A DNA stretch of 18,674 bases from Bacillota bacterium. Lineage in GTDB: Bacteria; Bacillota; Bacilli; Alicyclobacillales; SLC66. Below the pieces are notes generated by a model. That model had not been told where the DNA came from. It did not search any database and saw only the letters and a list, made by a program, of their open reading frames with translations. Numbering within the stretch: position 1 is the stretch's first letter; every line of letters begins with the position of its first letter. The position numbers were made by a program, and so were the translations under genes. Shown piece after piece: positions 1-6,440 of the stretch. Location: contig JAKADD010000008.1 in the NCBI GenBank assembly GCA_021820825.1, positions 1 through 18,674 of the forward strand. Direction: 5' to 3'.

Positions 1-1
1 G

Positions 2-79
2 ATCGAAGAAGTGAAAAACACACTGTTTCTTTTGCGTCAGGTCCGATTGCAGACACAACAGTTGCAAACACAATCCTAA
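2..79 (+). CDS. Possible 3' end of an upstream gene (partial, unidentified)
   Basis: An open frame enters from the left edge and stops at TAA 77-79. It encodes about 25 residues with regularly spaced Ile/Val/Leu and a Gln-rich end (LQTQQLQTQ), which looks like the end of an amphipathic helix or coiled coil. A second frame (1-96, ending KAMAP) is also open, so the reading frame is uncertain. The coiled-coil look favours the first. The terminator-like hairpin at 193-221 fits a gene ending here. No family could be recognised. Confidence 0.25.
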   Translation: MEEVKNTLFLLRQVRLQTQQLQTQS

Positions 80-160
80 AGGCGATGGCGCCATAAAAAT
101 AATCGACGTACACTGTCTTGACAGGCGGACAACAGCCGTCGCGCACGGTGCAGCTTTTTT

Positions 161-193
161 TCTGCTCGACCGACAGCCTCTGCTCGACCGACA
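161..193. repeat. 15-bp direct repeat, two copies with an 18-bp period
   Basis: TCTGCTCGACCGACA occurs at 161-175 and again at 179-193, directly before the hairpin at 193-221. This looks like a small tandem duplication (18-bp unit). Nothing else in the gap suggests a regulator site, so a binding site is only a possibility. Confidence 0.6.
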
Positions 194-221
194 AGCCGCC
201 TGCATGGCGGTTTTTTATTTT
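193..221 (+). terminator. Rho-independent terminator-like hairpin upstream of comM
   Basis: Eight base pairs (193-200 with 206-213, including one G-U) close a TGCAT loop. The run TTTTTTATTTT follows from 211. It lies about 40 nt before the comM start. It may therefore end the partial upstream gene, or act as a leader attenuator if comM is transcribed from further upstream; no good promoter is visible in the 40 nt between. Confidence 0.7.
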
Positions 222-261
222 CTGTTCTGCAATTGTACATATTCAGGAGAGGGGCCGTCAT

Positions 262-1800
262 GTGTACGCCAGCGTACAGGGAATCGCGTTGTATGGATTG
301 GAAGGATTCGCGGTCGGAGTGGAAGCTGACATTCACGCTGGTCTGCCCAATTTTGAAATCGTAGGCCTCCCCGCCTCCTCGGTGCGCGAAGCCAAAGAAC
401 GAGTGCGTTCCGCCATCGTGAACAGTGGGCTGGTCTGGCCGCGAGCCCGCATCACTGTGAGCCTCTCCCCCGCAGACTGGCGCAAAGAGGGCAGTGGACT
501 CGATCTGCCTATCGCGGTGGCCCTGCTGATCGCATCGGAGCAAGTGCCTCCCGTCGGCAGGGGGGCAATCCTGCTCGGAGAACTCGCCCTCGACGGAACA
601 CTCAGGACATTTCGCGGAGTCTGGGCGGCGACGCAGGCCGCATACTATCTGCAGAGCCAGACGATCGTCCTGCCGCAGCATTCTGAGATTGATCCGCCGC
701 CGACCAGGGCAGGGGTGCGTGTGTTGCCCGCAGCATCCCTGCAGGAGGCGCTCGACCTGCTGCTGGGTCGAGCGGCGCCAAAGATCATCGCCCGCGTACA
801 AAGCATCGGCGAAACATCTTCAGATGCTGTCGCTGCGGCCGCGCAACTGGATTTCGCCGATGTTGTATCGCACGAGCAGGCCAAACGCGCACTCACGATA
901 GCTGCGGTGGGTTCGCATCACCTCCTGATGTATGGCCCGCCCGGTTCAGGAAAGAGTATGTTGGCCGCGCGTCTGCCTGGCATCCTGCCCCTCATGGACG
1001 AAGTGGAAACCGCAGAGGTGAAGCGCATCTTCAGTGTAGCGGGCATTCATCCACCACTATACGGACTTCGCCCATTTCGCGCTCCGCACCATACCGTGAC
1101 CGCATCGGGAATGCTAGGAGGCGGCGCGCACCCGCACCCCGGAGAGGTCAGCCTTGCGCACCACGGCGTGCTGTTTTTGGACGAGTTCCCGGAATTTTCG
1201 CGATCGGCGCTGGAAGGTCTGCGCCAACCCTTGGAGACAGGTGCGATTACGGTCAGCAGGGCGGCGTATTCCTGTACTTTTCCGAGCCAATTTCAATTCG
1301 TGGCGGCGATGAATCCGTGCCCCTGCGGTTATTCCGGCGCAAGCGGCCAGAACAGTTGCCGCTGCAGCCTCCACGAGCGCGAACGTTACCGCGCCAAGTT
1401 GTCGGGCCCGCTGCTTGATCGCATCGACATGACACTGTGGATTGAGGGTGTGGATCCACAGCGGTTGCTTCTGAAGCAGCTTCCTGCGCCCCGCGACGAG
1501 TCTTCTTCCGCTCTGCGCGCCCGCGTCACTGCCGCACGGACATTCAGACGGGAACGGGAAGAGCGACTGCAAAAAACACTGCACAGTCGGCCGCAAAACC
1601 CTGCCAGTTGGCTCAGTTCGTACGACATCGCGCAAAGCGGAGCAGAGATGCTGTTTCACGGTGCCCAGACGCTCCAGTTATCGATACGCAGCCTGCACAA
1701 GACGGCTAAAGTCGCACGGTCGATCGCAGATCTTGAGGAATCGCTGCAGGTGACCGAGACTCATATCGCAGAGGCTCTGCAGTATCGTTCCTATATCTGA
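262..1800 (+). CDS. comM: YifB/ComM-family Mg-chelatase-like AAA+ ATPase
   Basis: Predicted cytoplasmic AAA+ ATPase of 512 residues, the usual size for YifB/ComM (about 500). Known members (ComM of Vibrio and Haemophilus) are hexameric helicases that promote branch migration during natural transformation; the role in Bacillota is less clear. In order it has an N-terminal ChlI/S5-like domain (about 1-170), an AAA+ core with Walker A GPPGSGKS (225-232, Lys231) and Walker B LFLDE (Asp307/Glu308), a Cys-rich NPCPCGY...CRCS segment typical of YifB, and a C-terminal Mg-chelatase helical domain. The reading frame is open upstream to 118. GTG at 262 is chosen because AGGAGAGGGG (245-254) lies 7 nt before it and VYASVQGIALYGLEG matches the usual family N-terminus. 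Confidence 0.93.
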   Translation: MYASVQGIALYGLEGFAVGVEADIHAGLPNFEIVGLPASSVREAKERVRSAIVNSGLVWPRARITVSLSPADWRKEGSGLDLPIAVALLIASEQVPPVGRGAILLGELALDGTLRTFRGVWAATQAAYYLQSQTIVLPQHSEIDPPPTRAGVRVLPAASLQEALDLLLGRAAPKIIARVQSIGETSSDAVAAAAQLDFADVVSHEQAKRALTIAAVGSHHLLMYGPPGSGKSMLAARLPGILPLMDEVETAEVKRIFSVAGIHPPLYGLRPFRAPHHTVTASGMLGGGAHPHPGEVSLAHHGVLFLDEFPEFSRSALEGLRQPLETGAITVSRAAYSCTFPSQFQFVAAMNPCPCGYSGASGQNSCRCSLHERERYRAKLSGPLLDRIDMTLWIEGVDPQRLLLKQLPAPRDESSSALRARVTAARTFRREREERLQKTLHSRPQNPASWLSSYDIAQSGAEMLFHGAQTLQLSIRSLHKTAKVARSIADLEESLQVTETHIAEALQYRSYI

Positions 1801-1821
1801 CACCGGCAGTTGGCGGGTGCA

Positions 1822-1852
1822 TTGACGACAGGGGTCGCCTAACCGCTATACT
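1822..1852 (+). promoter_or_regulatory. Candidate sigma-A promoter for the patatin-like gene
   Basis: TTGACG (1822-1827) and TATACT (1847-1852) are good boxes, but the 19-nt spacer is longer than ideal. The predicted leader contains a 6-bp hairpin (AACCGC 1862-1867 with GCGGTT 1874-1879) ahead of the SD at 1895-1903. Confidence 0.4.
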
Positions 1853-1908
1853 TTAAACGGAAACCGCATGACCGCGGTTGGCGTCACCAACAAAAGAGGA
1901 GGGATTCC

Positions 1909-2793
1909 GTGAAAATCGGCTTGGCCTTGGCGGGCGGCGGCGCATCAGGCGGCGCACATGTGGGAGTAATCCGCGCACTGGAGGAGGCTGGCATCGAAAT
2001 AAGCGTCATCGGCGGCACAAGCAGCGGCGCGATGGTCGCAGGGTTATACGCGGCCGGTGTTTCTACAAGTCAGATGCTGACGCTGCTTCCCGCCCTCACA
2101 CGCAAACAGATTGACGTCGACTTCAGCCAGTTCCCACGGCTGCTGCGACGACAATATACCGGAGGCCTGCTGCGCGGCGACCGCCTTCACAAGTTCATCA
2201 GAGACGCCGTGAACGATCGGAACATAACTGAGGCAAAGATACCGCTGGCAATCGTCGCGACCGATCTGCAGACCGGGCGGGAAGTCATATTTGCCTCGCG
2301 TCCGTGCCCGTCGCCCATGATTCACATTCTCGCTGACGACAGGCAACTGCCCCTCTGGCACGTCGTACAGCATGCACCCCTTGCCACTGCAATACGGGCC
2401 AGCATCAGCATCCCGCTCGTTTTTCAGCCGCTGCACTGGGAAGACATGATCCTTGCCGACGGCGGCTTGGTCGACAACTGTCCGGTAGGACCTGTGCGGG
2501 CGCTCGGCGCAGATTTTGTGATCGGCGTCGACACGATCACCCCGTTTCTTCGTCTGCGCGGAAAACTGCCACTCCGAGTCCGTAGTCTCCTGCAGCAGAT
2601 TGTAAACATTGGGCTGGCCAGGCACGCGGCGCTCAGCGCTCTTGGCGCAGATGCTTTTTTAGCGCCGGAAGTCGGTTCCATCGGCGCTCTTGATTTTCCC
2701 CGTCTGGCTTCTGTGGCGGAACGCGGATATGAATACACCAAACAGCGCATAGACTCACTCGCCCATGCGCTGCACGCCCACTCGACCTCATGA
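1909..2793 (+). CDS. Patatin-like phospholipase family protein (RssA/YlbK-like)
   Basis: Predicted serine hydrolase of the patatin family, which uses a Ser-Asp dyad to release fatty acids from lipids; the substrate is unknown. It has 294 residues. The glycine-rich oxyanion-hole loop GGGASGGAHVG is at 9-19, the nucleophile elbow GTSSG at 36-40 (Ser38), and the catalytic DGG at 184-186 (Asp184) within ADGGLVDNCPVG. No signal peptide is evident, so it is probably cytoplasmic or peripherally membrane-associated, as for RssA/YlbK. The GTG start follows a strong AGAGGAGGG SD (1895-1903). It has its own candidate promoter and is convergent with the YneF-like gene, so it is likely monocistronic. Family assignment is secure; biological role is not. 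Confidence 0.92.
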   Translation: MKIGLALAGGGASGGAHVGVIRALEEAGIEISVIGGTSSGAMVAGLYAAGVSTSQMLTLLPALTRKQIDVDFSQFPRLLRRQYTGGLLRGDRLHKFIRDAVNDRNITEAKIPLAIVATDLQTGREVIFASRPCPSPMIHILADDRQLPLWHVVQHAPLATAIRASISIPLVFQPLHWEDMILADGGLVDNCPVGPVRALGADFVIGVDTITPFLRLRGKLPLRVRSLLQQIVNIGLARHAALSALGADAFLAPEVGSIGALDFPRLASVAERGYEYTKQRIDSLAHALHAHSTS

Positions 2794-2854
2794 TCATACG
2801 GCGGCAATTTTTCGGAATCTCTTGCGACAGCCGGACGCCGGGAAGACGACAGCC

Positions 2855-2874
2855 AGACGGATCTACCGTTTTTT
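2855..2874 (+). terminator. Weak terminator-like hairpin after the patatin gene
   Basis: A 6-bp stem with one G-U pair (2855-2860 with 2866-2871) and a 5-nt loop runs into six T residues (2869-2874). It overlaps the 3' end of the convergent YneF-like gene, where the T run encodes lysines on the other strand. The short stem makes it only a possible terminator. Confidence 0.3.
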
Positions 2875-3138
2875 GGCCTGCGGAGCCGTCTTGTTTGTCT
2901 TCGTTTTCTTCTTCTTGCCAAAAAGGGGCGCTGGCGTTTCACTCGTCTTTTTCATCTGCTGCTTGACCATCTGCAGTTGGCGCGGGTTGAGGTTCATCCC
3001 CATCCGTTTTGCCATCTGCGCGATATCCTTGTCTTCCCACTGCATATTCGCCATGCTGCGGCGCAGGTACCAGGCGCCGCCAAAAAAGCCGCCCACCAGA
3101 CCAACAACCAGGCCAATTGCGAGAAAAAGCCACTGCAT
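2863..3138 (-). CDS. YneF family (UPF0154) small membrane protein
   Basis: A 91-residue protein with one N-terminal membrane helix (about 2-24, LFLAIGLVVGLVGGFFGGAW). A short polar region follows, with the family-like segment AQMAKRMGMNLNPRQLQMVKQQMKK, which resembles YneF of Bacillus (MMQMGMKPSQKKINQMM). The role of YneF is unknown. It is about 20 residues longer than B. subtilis YneF because of a Lys-rich tail (GKKKKTKTNKTAPQAKKR). ATG 3138 is preferred because AAAGGAG (3148-3154) lies 9 nt upstream; a GTG at 3144 would be too close to it. It follows the RNase HII-YraN gene by 24 nt and is probably co-transcribed with it. Confidence 0.85.
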   Translation of the reverse strand: MQWLFLAIGLVVGLVGGFFGGAWYLRRSMANMQWEDKDIAQMAKRMGMNLNPRQLQMVKQQMKKTSETPAPLFGKKKKTKTNKTAPQAKKR

Positions 3139-3162
3139 AGTCACTAACTCCTTTACCAGTGA

Positions 3163-4242
3163 TCAAAAAGCATCGATGTAGTGTTCCACGACGGGATCGC
3201 CAAAGCGGTCATTGAAACTGATTGCAACGACGTCAAAACGGGCGTGCAGAGCAGACGAAGCAGGGTTGAACGTCTCATACATCTGCGCCAGACGGCGCAA
3301 TCGCTGCTGTTTTCGATTATTCACAGATGCGGCCGCGACGGACAGGGCGTCTTCGCTGTCAGGGTCAGAGCGTGAACGAACTTCCACAAAGACGAGCATA
3401 TCCCCGTCAGCCATGATGGCGTCGATCTCTCCCGACCGCACGCGCCAGTTTCTCTCCAGCAGTGTGTAGCCCTTGGCCAGGAGCGCCGCCACCGCCAGGT
3501 CTTCTCCACGCCTGCCCTGCGTCTGGCGAACATCCGGCCGCTCTAACGGCGACTGCGCGGCAACCGCCGTCAAAGCGGCCGCCTGGCGGCGCTGCAGCGC
3601 TTCCTGAACCGGGCCGAACGTCAGGCGATGAATCGCGCATGGACCGTAGTGCGCGAACGCCTGCAGGTGTTGCGGAGTTCCGTAGCCCATATGCCTGGAG
3701 AATCCATACTCCGGAAACTCTTCGGCCATCTGTTCCATCAGTCGATCGCGCGTCACCTTCGCCAAAATCGAGGCTGCCCCGACACTTTGGCTGATTTGAT
3801 CACCGCGCACGATTTTTCGCTGCGCATGCGGAATCTGCGGAATCAGCGTTCCGTCTACCAGCAGGATGTCCGGCGTGAACCGCAAGCCGCTTACCGCCTG
3901 GCGCATGGCTTCATACGTGGCCTGCAACACATTGTACCGATCAATATAGGCGTGGTCAATAACGCCAATCCCGTAGGAAATCGCATTTTCTGCAATCACC
4001 TCGTAGGCCGCGCTGCGATCGGACGCCGACAGCTTTTTTGAGTCATATAAGGCATAGCCGCGCAGACTGTCCGGCAAAATGACCGCAGCAGCCACCACAG
4101 GGCCCGCCAGAGGCCCCCGGCCCGCCTCGTCGACCCCGCCAACGATCGCCCCGAACTCCGCCCGCGCGGCCTGATCATACTCCCACGCGGCGATGTACCT
4201 CGCCTGCCGGTCGATCCGGTTCCTGTGTTTTTGCTCGGGCAT
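3163..4242 (-). CDS. rnhB: Ribonuclease HII fused to YraN (UPF0102) nuclease-like domain
   Basis: One open frame of 359 residues joins two proteins usually encoded separately. Residues about 30-212 are RNase HII, which cuts RNA in RNA/DNA hybrids and single ribonucleotides in DNA. The catalytic set is visible: GVDEAGRGPLAGP (Asp38, Glu39), DSKKLS (67-72), LLVDG (Asp130) and AKVTRDR (Asp166). After an Ala/Gln-rich linker (about 213-240), residues 241-359 match YraN, a PD-(D/E)XK-fold family of unknown role: GRRGEDLA (243-250), SGEIDAI (Asp274) and FVEVRSRS (Glu287). The start is ambiguous. ATG 4266 overlaps the rbgA stop as ATGA but has no SD at proper distance; ATG 4242 follows GGAAAGG (4252-4258) and is chosen. 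It lies in the rplS-rbgA-rnhB row common in Bacillota. Confidence 0.94.
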   Translation of the reverse strand: MPEQKHRNRIDRQARYIAAWEYDQAARAEFGAIVGGVDEAGRGPLAGPVVAAAVILPDSLRGYALYDSKKLSASDRSAAYEVIAENAISYGIGVIDHAYIDRYNVLQATYEAMRQAVSGLRFTPDILLVDGTLIPQIPHAQRKIVRGDQISQSVGAASILAKVTRDRLMEQMAEEFPEYGFSRHMGYGTPQHLQAFAHYGPCAIHRLTFGPVQEALQRRQAAALTAVAAQSPLERPDVRQTQGRRGEDLAVAALLAKGYTLLERNWRVRSGEIDAIMADGDMLVFVEVRSRSDPDSEDALSVAAASVNNRKQQRLRRLAQMYETFNPASSALHARFDVVAISFNDRFGDPVVEHYIDAF

Positions 4243-4262
4243 GGGGCTCAACCTTTCCGTTC

Positions 4263-5150
4263 TCATTCGCCGCGCAGCAACTCAATTCCTGCGTTTCCAT
4301 GATCGGCGGGTCGATCGAAACTGAGCGGCCCCAGCATGCCTGTCTGCACATCCCGCAAAAAAAAATCGGCCGCCAGATCGACATCGGGTTCCCCGCCCTG
4401 CCGAATCGCTCCGCGGCGACGCGCGATTTGCGCCAGGACACCGTCCTGGTCGCCGCCGTCTGTCACAATTCCATAGCGATCCTGCAAACGCTCTGGATAA
4501 AACAGCGACAGCCACTGTAACAATTTAACGGCAATCTCATCGCTCTGCAGGAGCGTTGACTTGATCGCGCCGGACCACGCCAATTTCAGCGCCACGGTCG
4601 GATCCTCGAACTTTGGCCAGAGAATGCCTGGCGTATCGAGCAGTTCCAGCGCGCCGCCCGCGCGAATCCATTGTTGTTGGCGCGTCACACCGGGACGATC
4701 ACCGGTCTTGACAACGTTTCTACCCGCCAGACGGTTGATCAGCGATGACTTCCCAGTATTGGGTATGCCAATAACCACCGCACGAACGGCGCGCCGTCTG
4801 ATTCCCTTGCGCGCAAGTTTTGCGAACTTTTCCTCCGTAACCTGCTGCGCGGCGCGGGTGACCTGTGACAAACCCGCGCCCCGCAAAACATCGACCGCCA
4901 CCGCCTGCACAGTGCTCCCGGCGCTCCATAACCGCACATATTTCGCTGTGACGGCAGGATCGGCAAGGTCCGCCTTGGCAAGCACCATCACCCGCGGTTT
5001 ACTCTGCGTCAACTCGGCCATCATAGGGTTGCGGCTCGACTCTGGCAAGCGTGCGTCGACGACCTCCAGCACAACATCCACCAGCTTCAAACTCTCGACG
5101 ACCTCACGACGGGCCTTCGCCATGTGACCGGGAAACCACTGAATGCTCAA
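4263..5150 (-). CDS. rbgA: Ribosome biogenesis GTPase RbgA (YlqF)
   Basis: Circularly permuted GTPase needed for late 50S assembly in Bacillus. It has 295 residues (B. subtilis 282). The hallmark N-terminus IQWFPGHMAKARREV is present. Motif order is G4 (VLAKADL, 57-62), then G1 GIPNTGKSS (128-136), then G2/G3 with GDRPGVT and DTPG (172-175), then a C-terminal RNA-binding helical domain. The G4 motif reads AKAD (58-61) instead of the usual NKAD, an unusual change at the guanine-recognition Asn. The frame is open upstream to 5351, but that extension runs through rplS on another frame. TTG 5150 gives LSIQWFPGHM, matching MTIQWFPGHM of B. subtilis, with a G-rich site 7 nt upstream. It lies behind a terminator-like hairpin after rplS. 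Confidence 0.93.
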   Translation of the reverse strand: MSIQWFPGHMAKARREVVESLKLVDVVLEVVDARLPESSRNPMMAELTQSKPRVMVLAKADLADPAVTAKYVRLWSAGSTVQAVAVDVLRGAGLSQVTRAAQQVTEEKFAKLARKGIRRRAVRAVVIGIPNTGKSSLINRLAGRNVVKTGDRPGVTRQQQWIRAGGALELLDTPGILWPKFEDPTVALKLAWSGAIKSTLLQSDEIAVKLLQWLSLFYPERLQDRYGIVTDGGDQDGVLAQIARRRGAIRQGGEPDVDLAADFFLRDVQTGMLGPLSFDRPADHGNAGIELLRGE

Positions 5151-5163
5151 ACTGGTTACCCCC

Positions 5164-5201
5164 AAATAGAAAAGAGGGAACCTGGTCTCGCCAAGTTCCC
5201 T
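5164..5201 (-). terminator. Terminator or attenuator between rplS and rbgA
   Basis: On the minus strand AGGGAAC pairs with GTTCCCT (5175-5181 with 5195-5201). After one mismatch three inner pairs follow, with a CGAGA loop. The tail CTTTTCTATTT (5174-5164) is T-rich. It sits 8 nt after the rplS stop and 14 nt before the rbgA TTG, so it probably reduces transcription into rbgA, rnhB-yraN and the YneF-like gene. Confidence 0.7.
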
Positions 5202-5208
5202 TCCGGCA

Positions 5209-5553
5209 TTACCTGATTTCTTTGATCCGGGCCGCCTTACCGCGCAATTTCCGCAGGTAATAAAGTTTCGCCCGCCGTACCTTCCCGCGTTTGACCACTT
5301 CAAGTTTGTCGATTTTTGGCGTGTGCAGGGGAAATGTCCGCTCCACTCCAACGCCGTAAGAAATCTTGCGCACTGTAAACGTAGCGCTGACTGCTGTGCC
5401 TCGGCGCTGGATCACAACACCCTCGAATATCTGGATGCGCTCACGGGCACCTTCTTTGACCTTTACGTGAACCCGCACTGTATCGCCCGGCCGGAACTTG
5501 GGAAGCTCCGGTTGCAATTGTAGCATCGAAATCTCACGAATCAATGGATGCAT
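5209..5553 (-). CDS. rplS: 50S ribosomal protein L19
   Basis: Ribosomal protein at the 30S-50S interface. It has 114 residues, close to the 115 of B. subtilis L19, with near-identical segments: [49 protein letters not shown] and the C-terminus [15 protein letters not shown] 5553 follows GGGAGGAGG (about 5562-5570) at 8 nt. In most Bacillota rplS follows rimM and trmD. Here it instead follows an envelope lipoprotein gene after a 146-nt gap, so it has probably been separated from that block and needs its own promoter. Confidence 0.98.
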   Translation of the reverse strand: MHPLIREISMLQLQPELPKFRPGDTVRVHVKVKEGARERIQIFEGVVIQRRGTAVSATFTVRKISYGVGVERTFPLHTPKIDKLEVVKRGKVRRAKLYYLRKLRGKAARIKEIR

Positions 5554-5623
5554 ATCAAAAACCTCCTCCCGACAGGCGTTCGTGTCCAGTACCCTACAGA
5601 GGACCGCCCTGATACCGCTAGAA

Positions 5624-5632
5624 AGTGTACCA
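5624..5632 (-). promoter_or_regulatory. Possible extended -10 element for rplS
   Basis: The minus strand reads TG-G-TACACT (5632 to 5624), an extended -10 type element without a recognisable -35. It would give a leader of roughly 65 nt. The rest of the gap (5554-5699) shows no ORF and no clear terminator for the lipoprotein operon. Confidence 0.25.
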
Positions 5633-5699
5633 TAACACTGCCGGAAAAGCCAGCGCGACGAGAATATGGCATCGTGAATAGGAACGCCGACCGCGTGCT

Positions 5700-6440
5700 C
5701 TACGGACGTTCAATTTGCGTTACCAGATCGCTGGGAGCTGTCAAGTTAACCTTTCCGTTGCGGCCGAAGTACAGTTGGGTCGCGTCGATGGAGGCTGTGC
5801 CAAGGCCTGGCACCCCTACGGTAGACTGCACCTCAATCTGGCGCAGCTTCCCGCTGTGAGCGTCGACCCATACTGTGTACAGCGCCTGATGGGGAATTGA
5901 GTGAGCCGCCGTACTTCCTGGCGCTCCCATCAGGGCGCCAGTGGCCGTTGTACGAAACTGGTATATTTTACAATACCAAGAGATCAATGTTTGATCCGGA
6001 AGCTTGTAGACAACCTTTGGAGGATCTTTGATCAGCAGGTTTGCCATAGAAGTCCACGGCGTCAGATTTGTGATCGGTTGCATGGGCCGCCATCTGCCGC
6101 TCGAATTCTGATAGGCGAAACTGCCGTCCTGATACACCATATAATTGGCGCCGCCTATGGTTTCGTCCATGTTGAGCGAGTTTGGCAGCCGCACCGAACC
6201 GTAAAAACTGACGGTGCGCACAAAACGACCGCTCGCCACCTGAATGCTGGCCTTCAACTGGTATGTCGACACATCACTCATTTGCTGAAAAGCAGCCATC
6301 ACTTTTTGCGCGCCCGTCGGATCGGGTTGCCTCTGCACCGCCTGTTGCGTCAACAGAGTGGTATTCGAAGGCAAGTTGCAACCCGTGAGCAAAACCGAAC
6401 ACAGAAGCACGCCCGTCCAAATCAGGGAATGTCGTTTCAC
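5700..6440 (-). CDS. Envelope lipoprotein, LolA/LppX-like character (unidentified)
   Basis: A 246-residue predicted lipoprotein. The signal peptide has a short basic start (MKRH), a hydrophobic stretch and the lipobox LLTGC, giving lipidation at Cys21. The mature part begins with a polar Ser/Thr/Gln-rich tether and then alternates short strand-like segments ([47 protein letters not shown]). That pattern resembles LolA/LppX-type lipid-binding folds or outer-leaflet sensors of Bacillota, but this is inference from pattern only. The GTG start overlaps the stop of the preceding membrane protein as GTGA, with AGGGGAGG about 8 nt upstream, so the two are translationally coupled and probably act together at the outer face of the membrane. 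Confidence 0.85.
   Translation of the reverse strand: MKRHSLIWTGVLLCSVLLTGCNLPSNTTLLTQQAVQRQPDPTGAQKVMAAFQQMSDVSTYQLKASIQVASGRFVRTVSFYGSVRLPNSLNMDETIGGANYMVYQDGSFAYQNSSGRWRPMQPITNLTPWTSMANLLIKDPPKVVYKLPDQTLISWYCKIYQFRTTATGALMGAPGSTAAHSIPHQALYTVWVDAHSGKLRQIEVQSTVGVPGLGTASIDATQLYFGRNGKVNLTAPSDLVTQIERP

Noticed and set aside
118..262. N-terminal extension of the ComM frame from 118
   Set aside because: It is translated through the terminator hairpin and repeat, has no SD, and is not part of the family; GTG 262 has an SD and fits the family start.
1801..1820. Imperfect inverted repeat after comM
   Set aside because: Seven pairs with one mismatch but no T-rich tail; not convincing as a terminator.
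5151..5351. N-terminal extension of RbgA from 5351
   Set aside because: It overlaps rplS in another frame and the terminator; family proteins begin at the IQWFPGHM segment.
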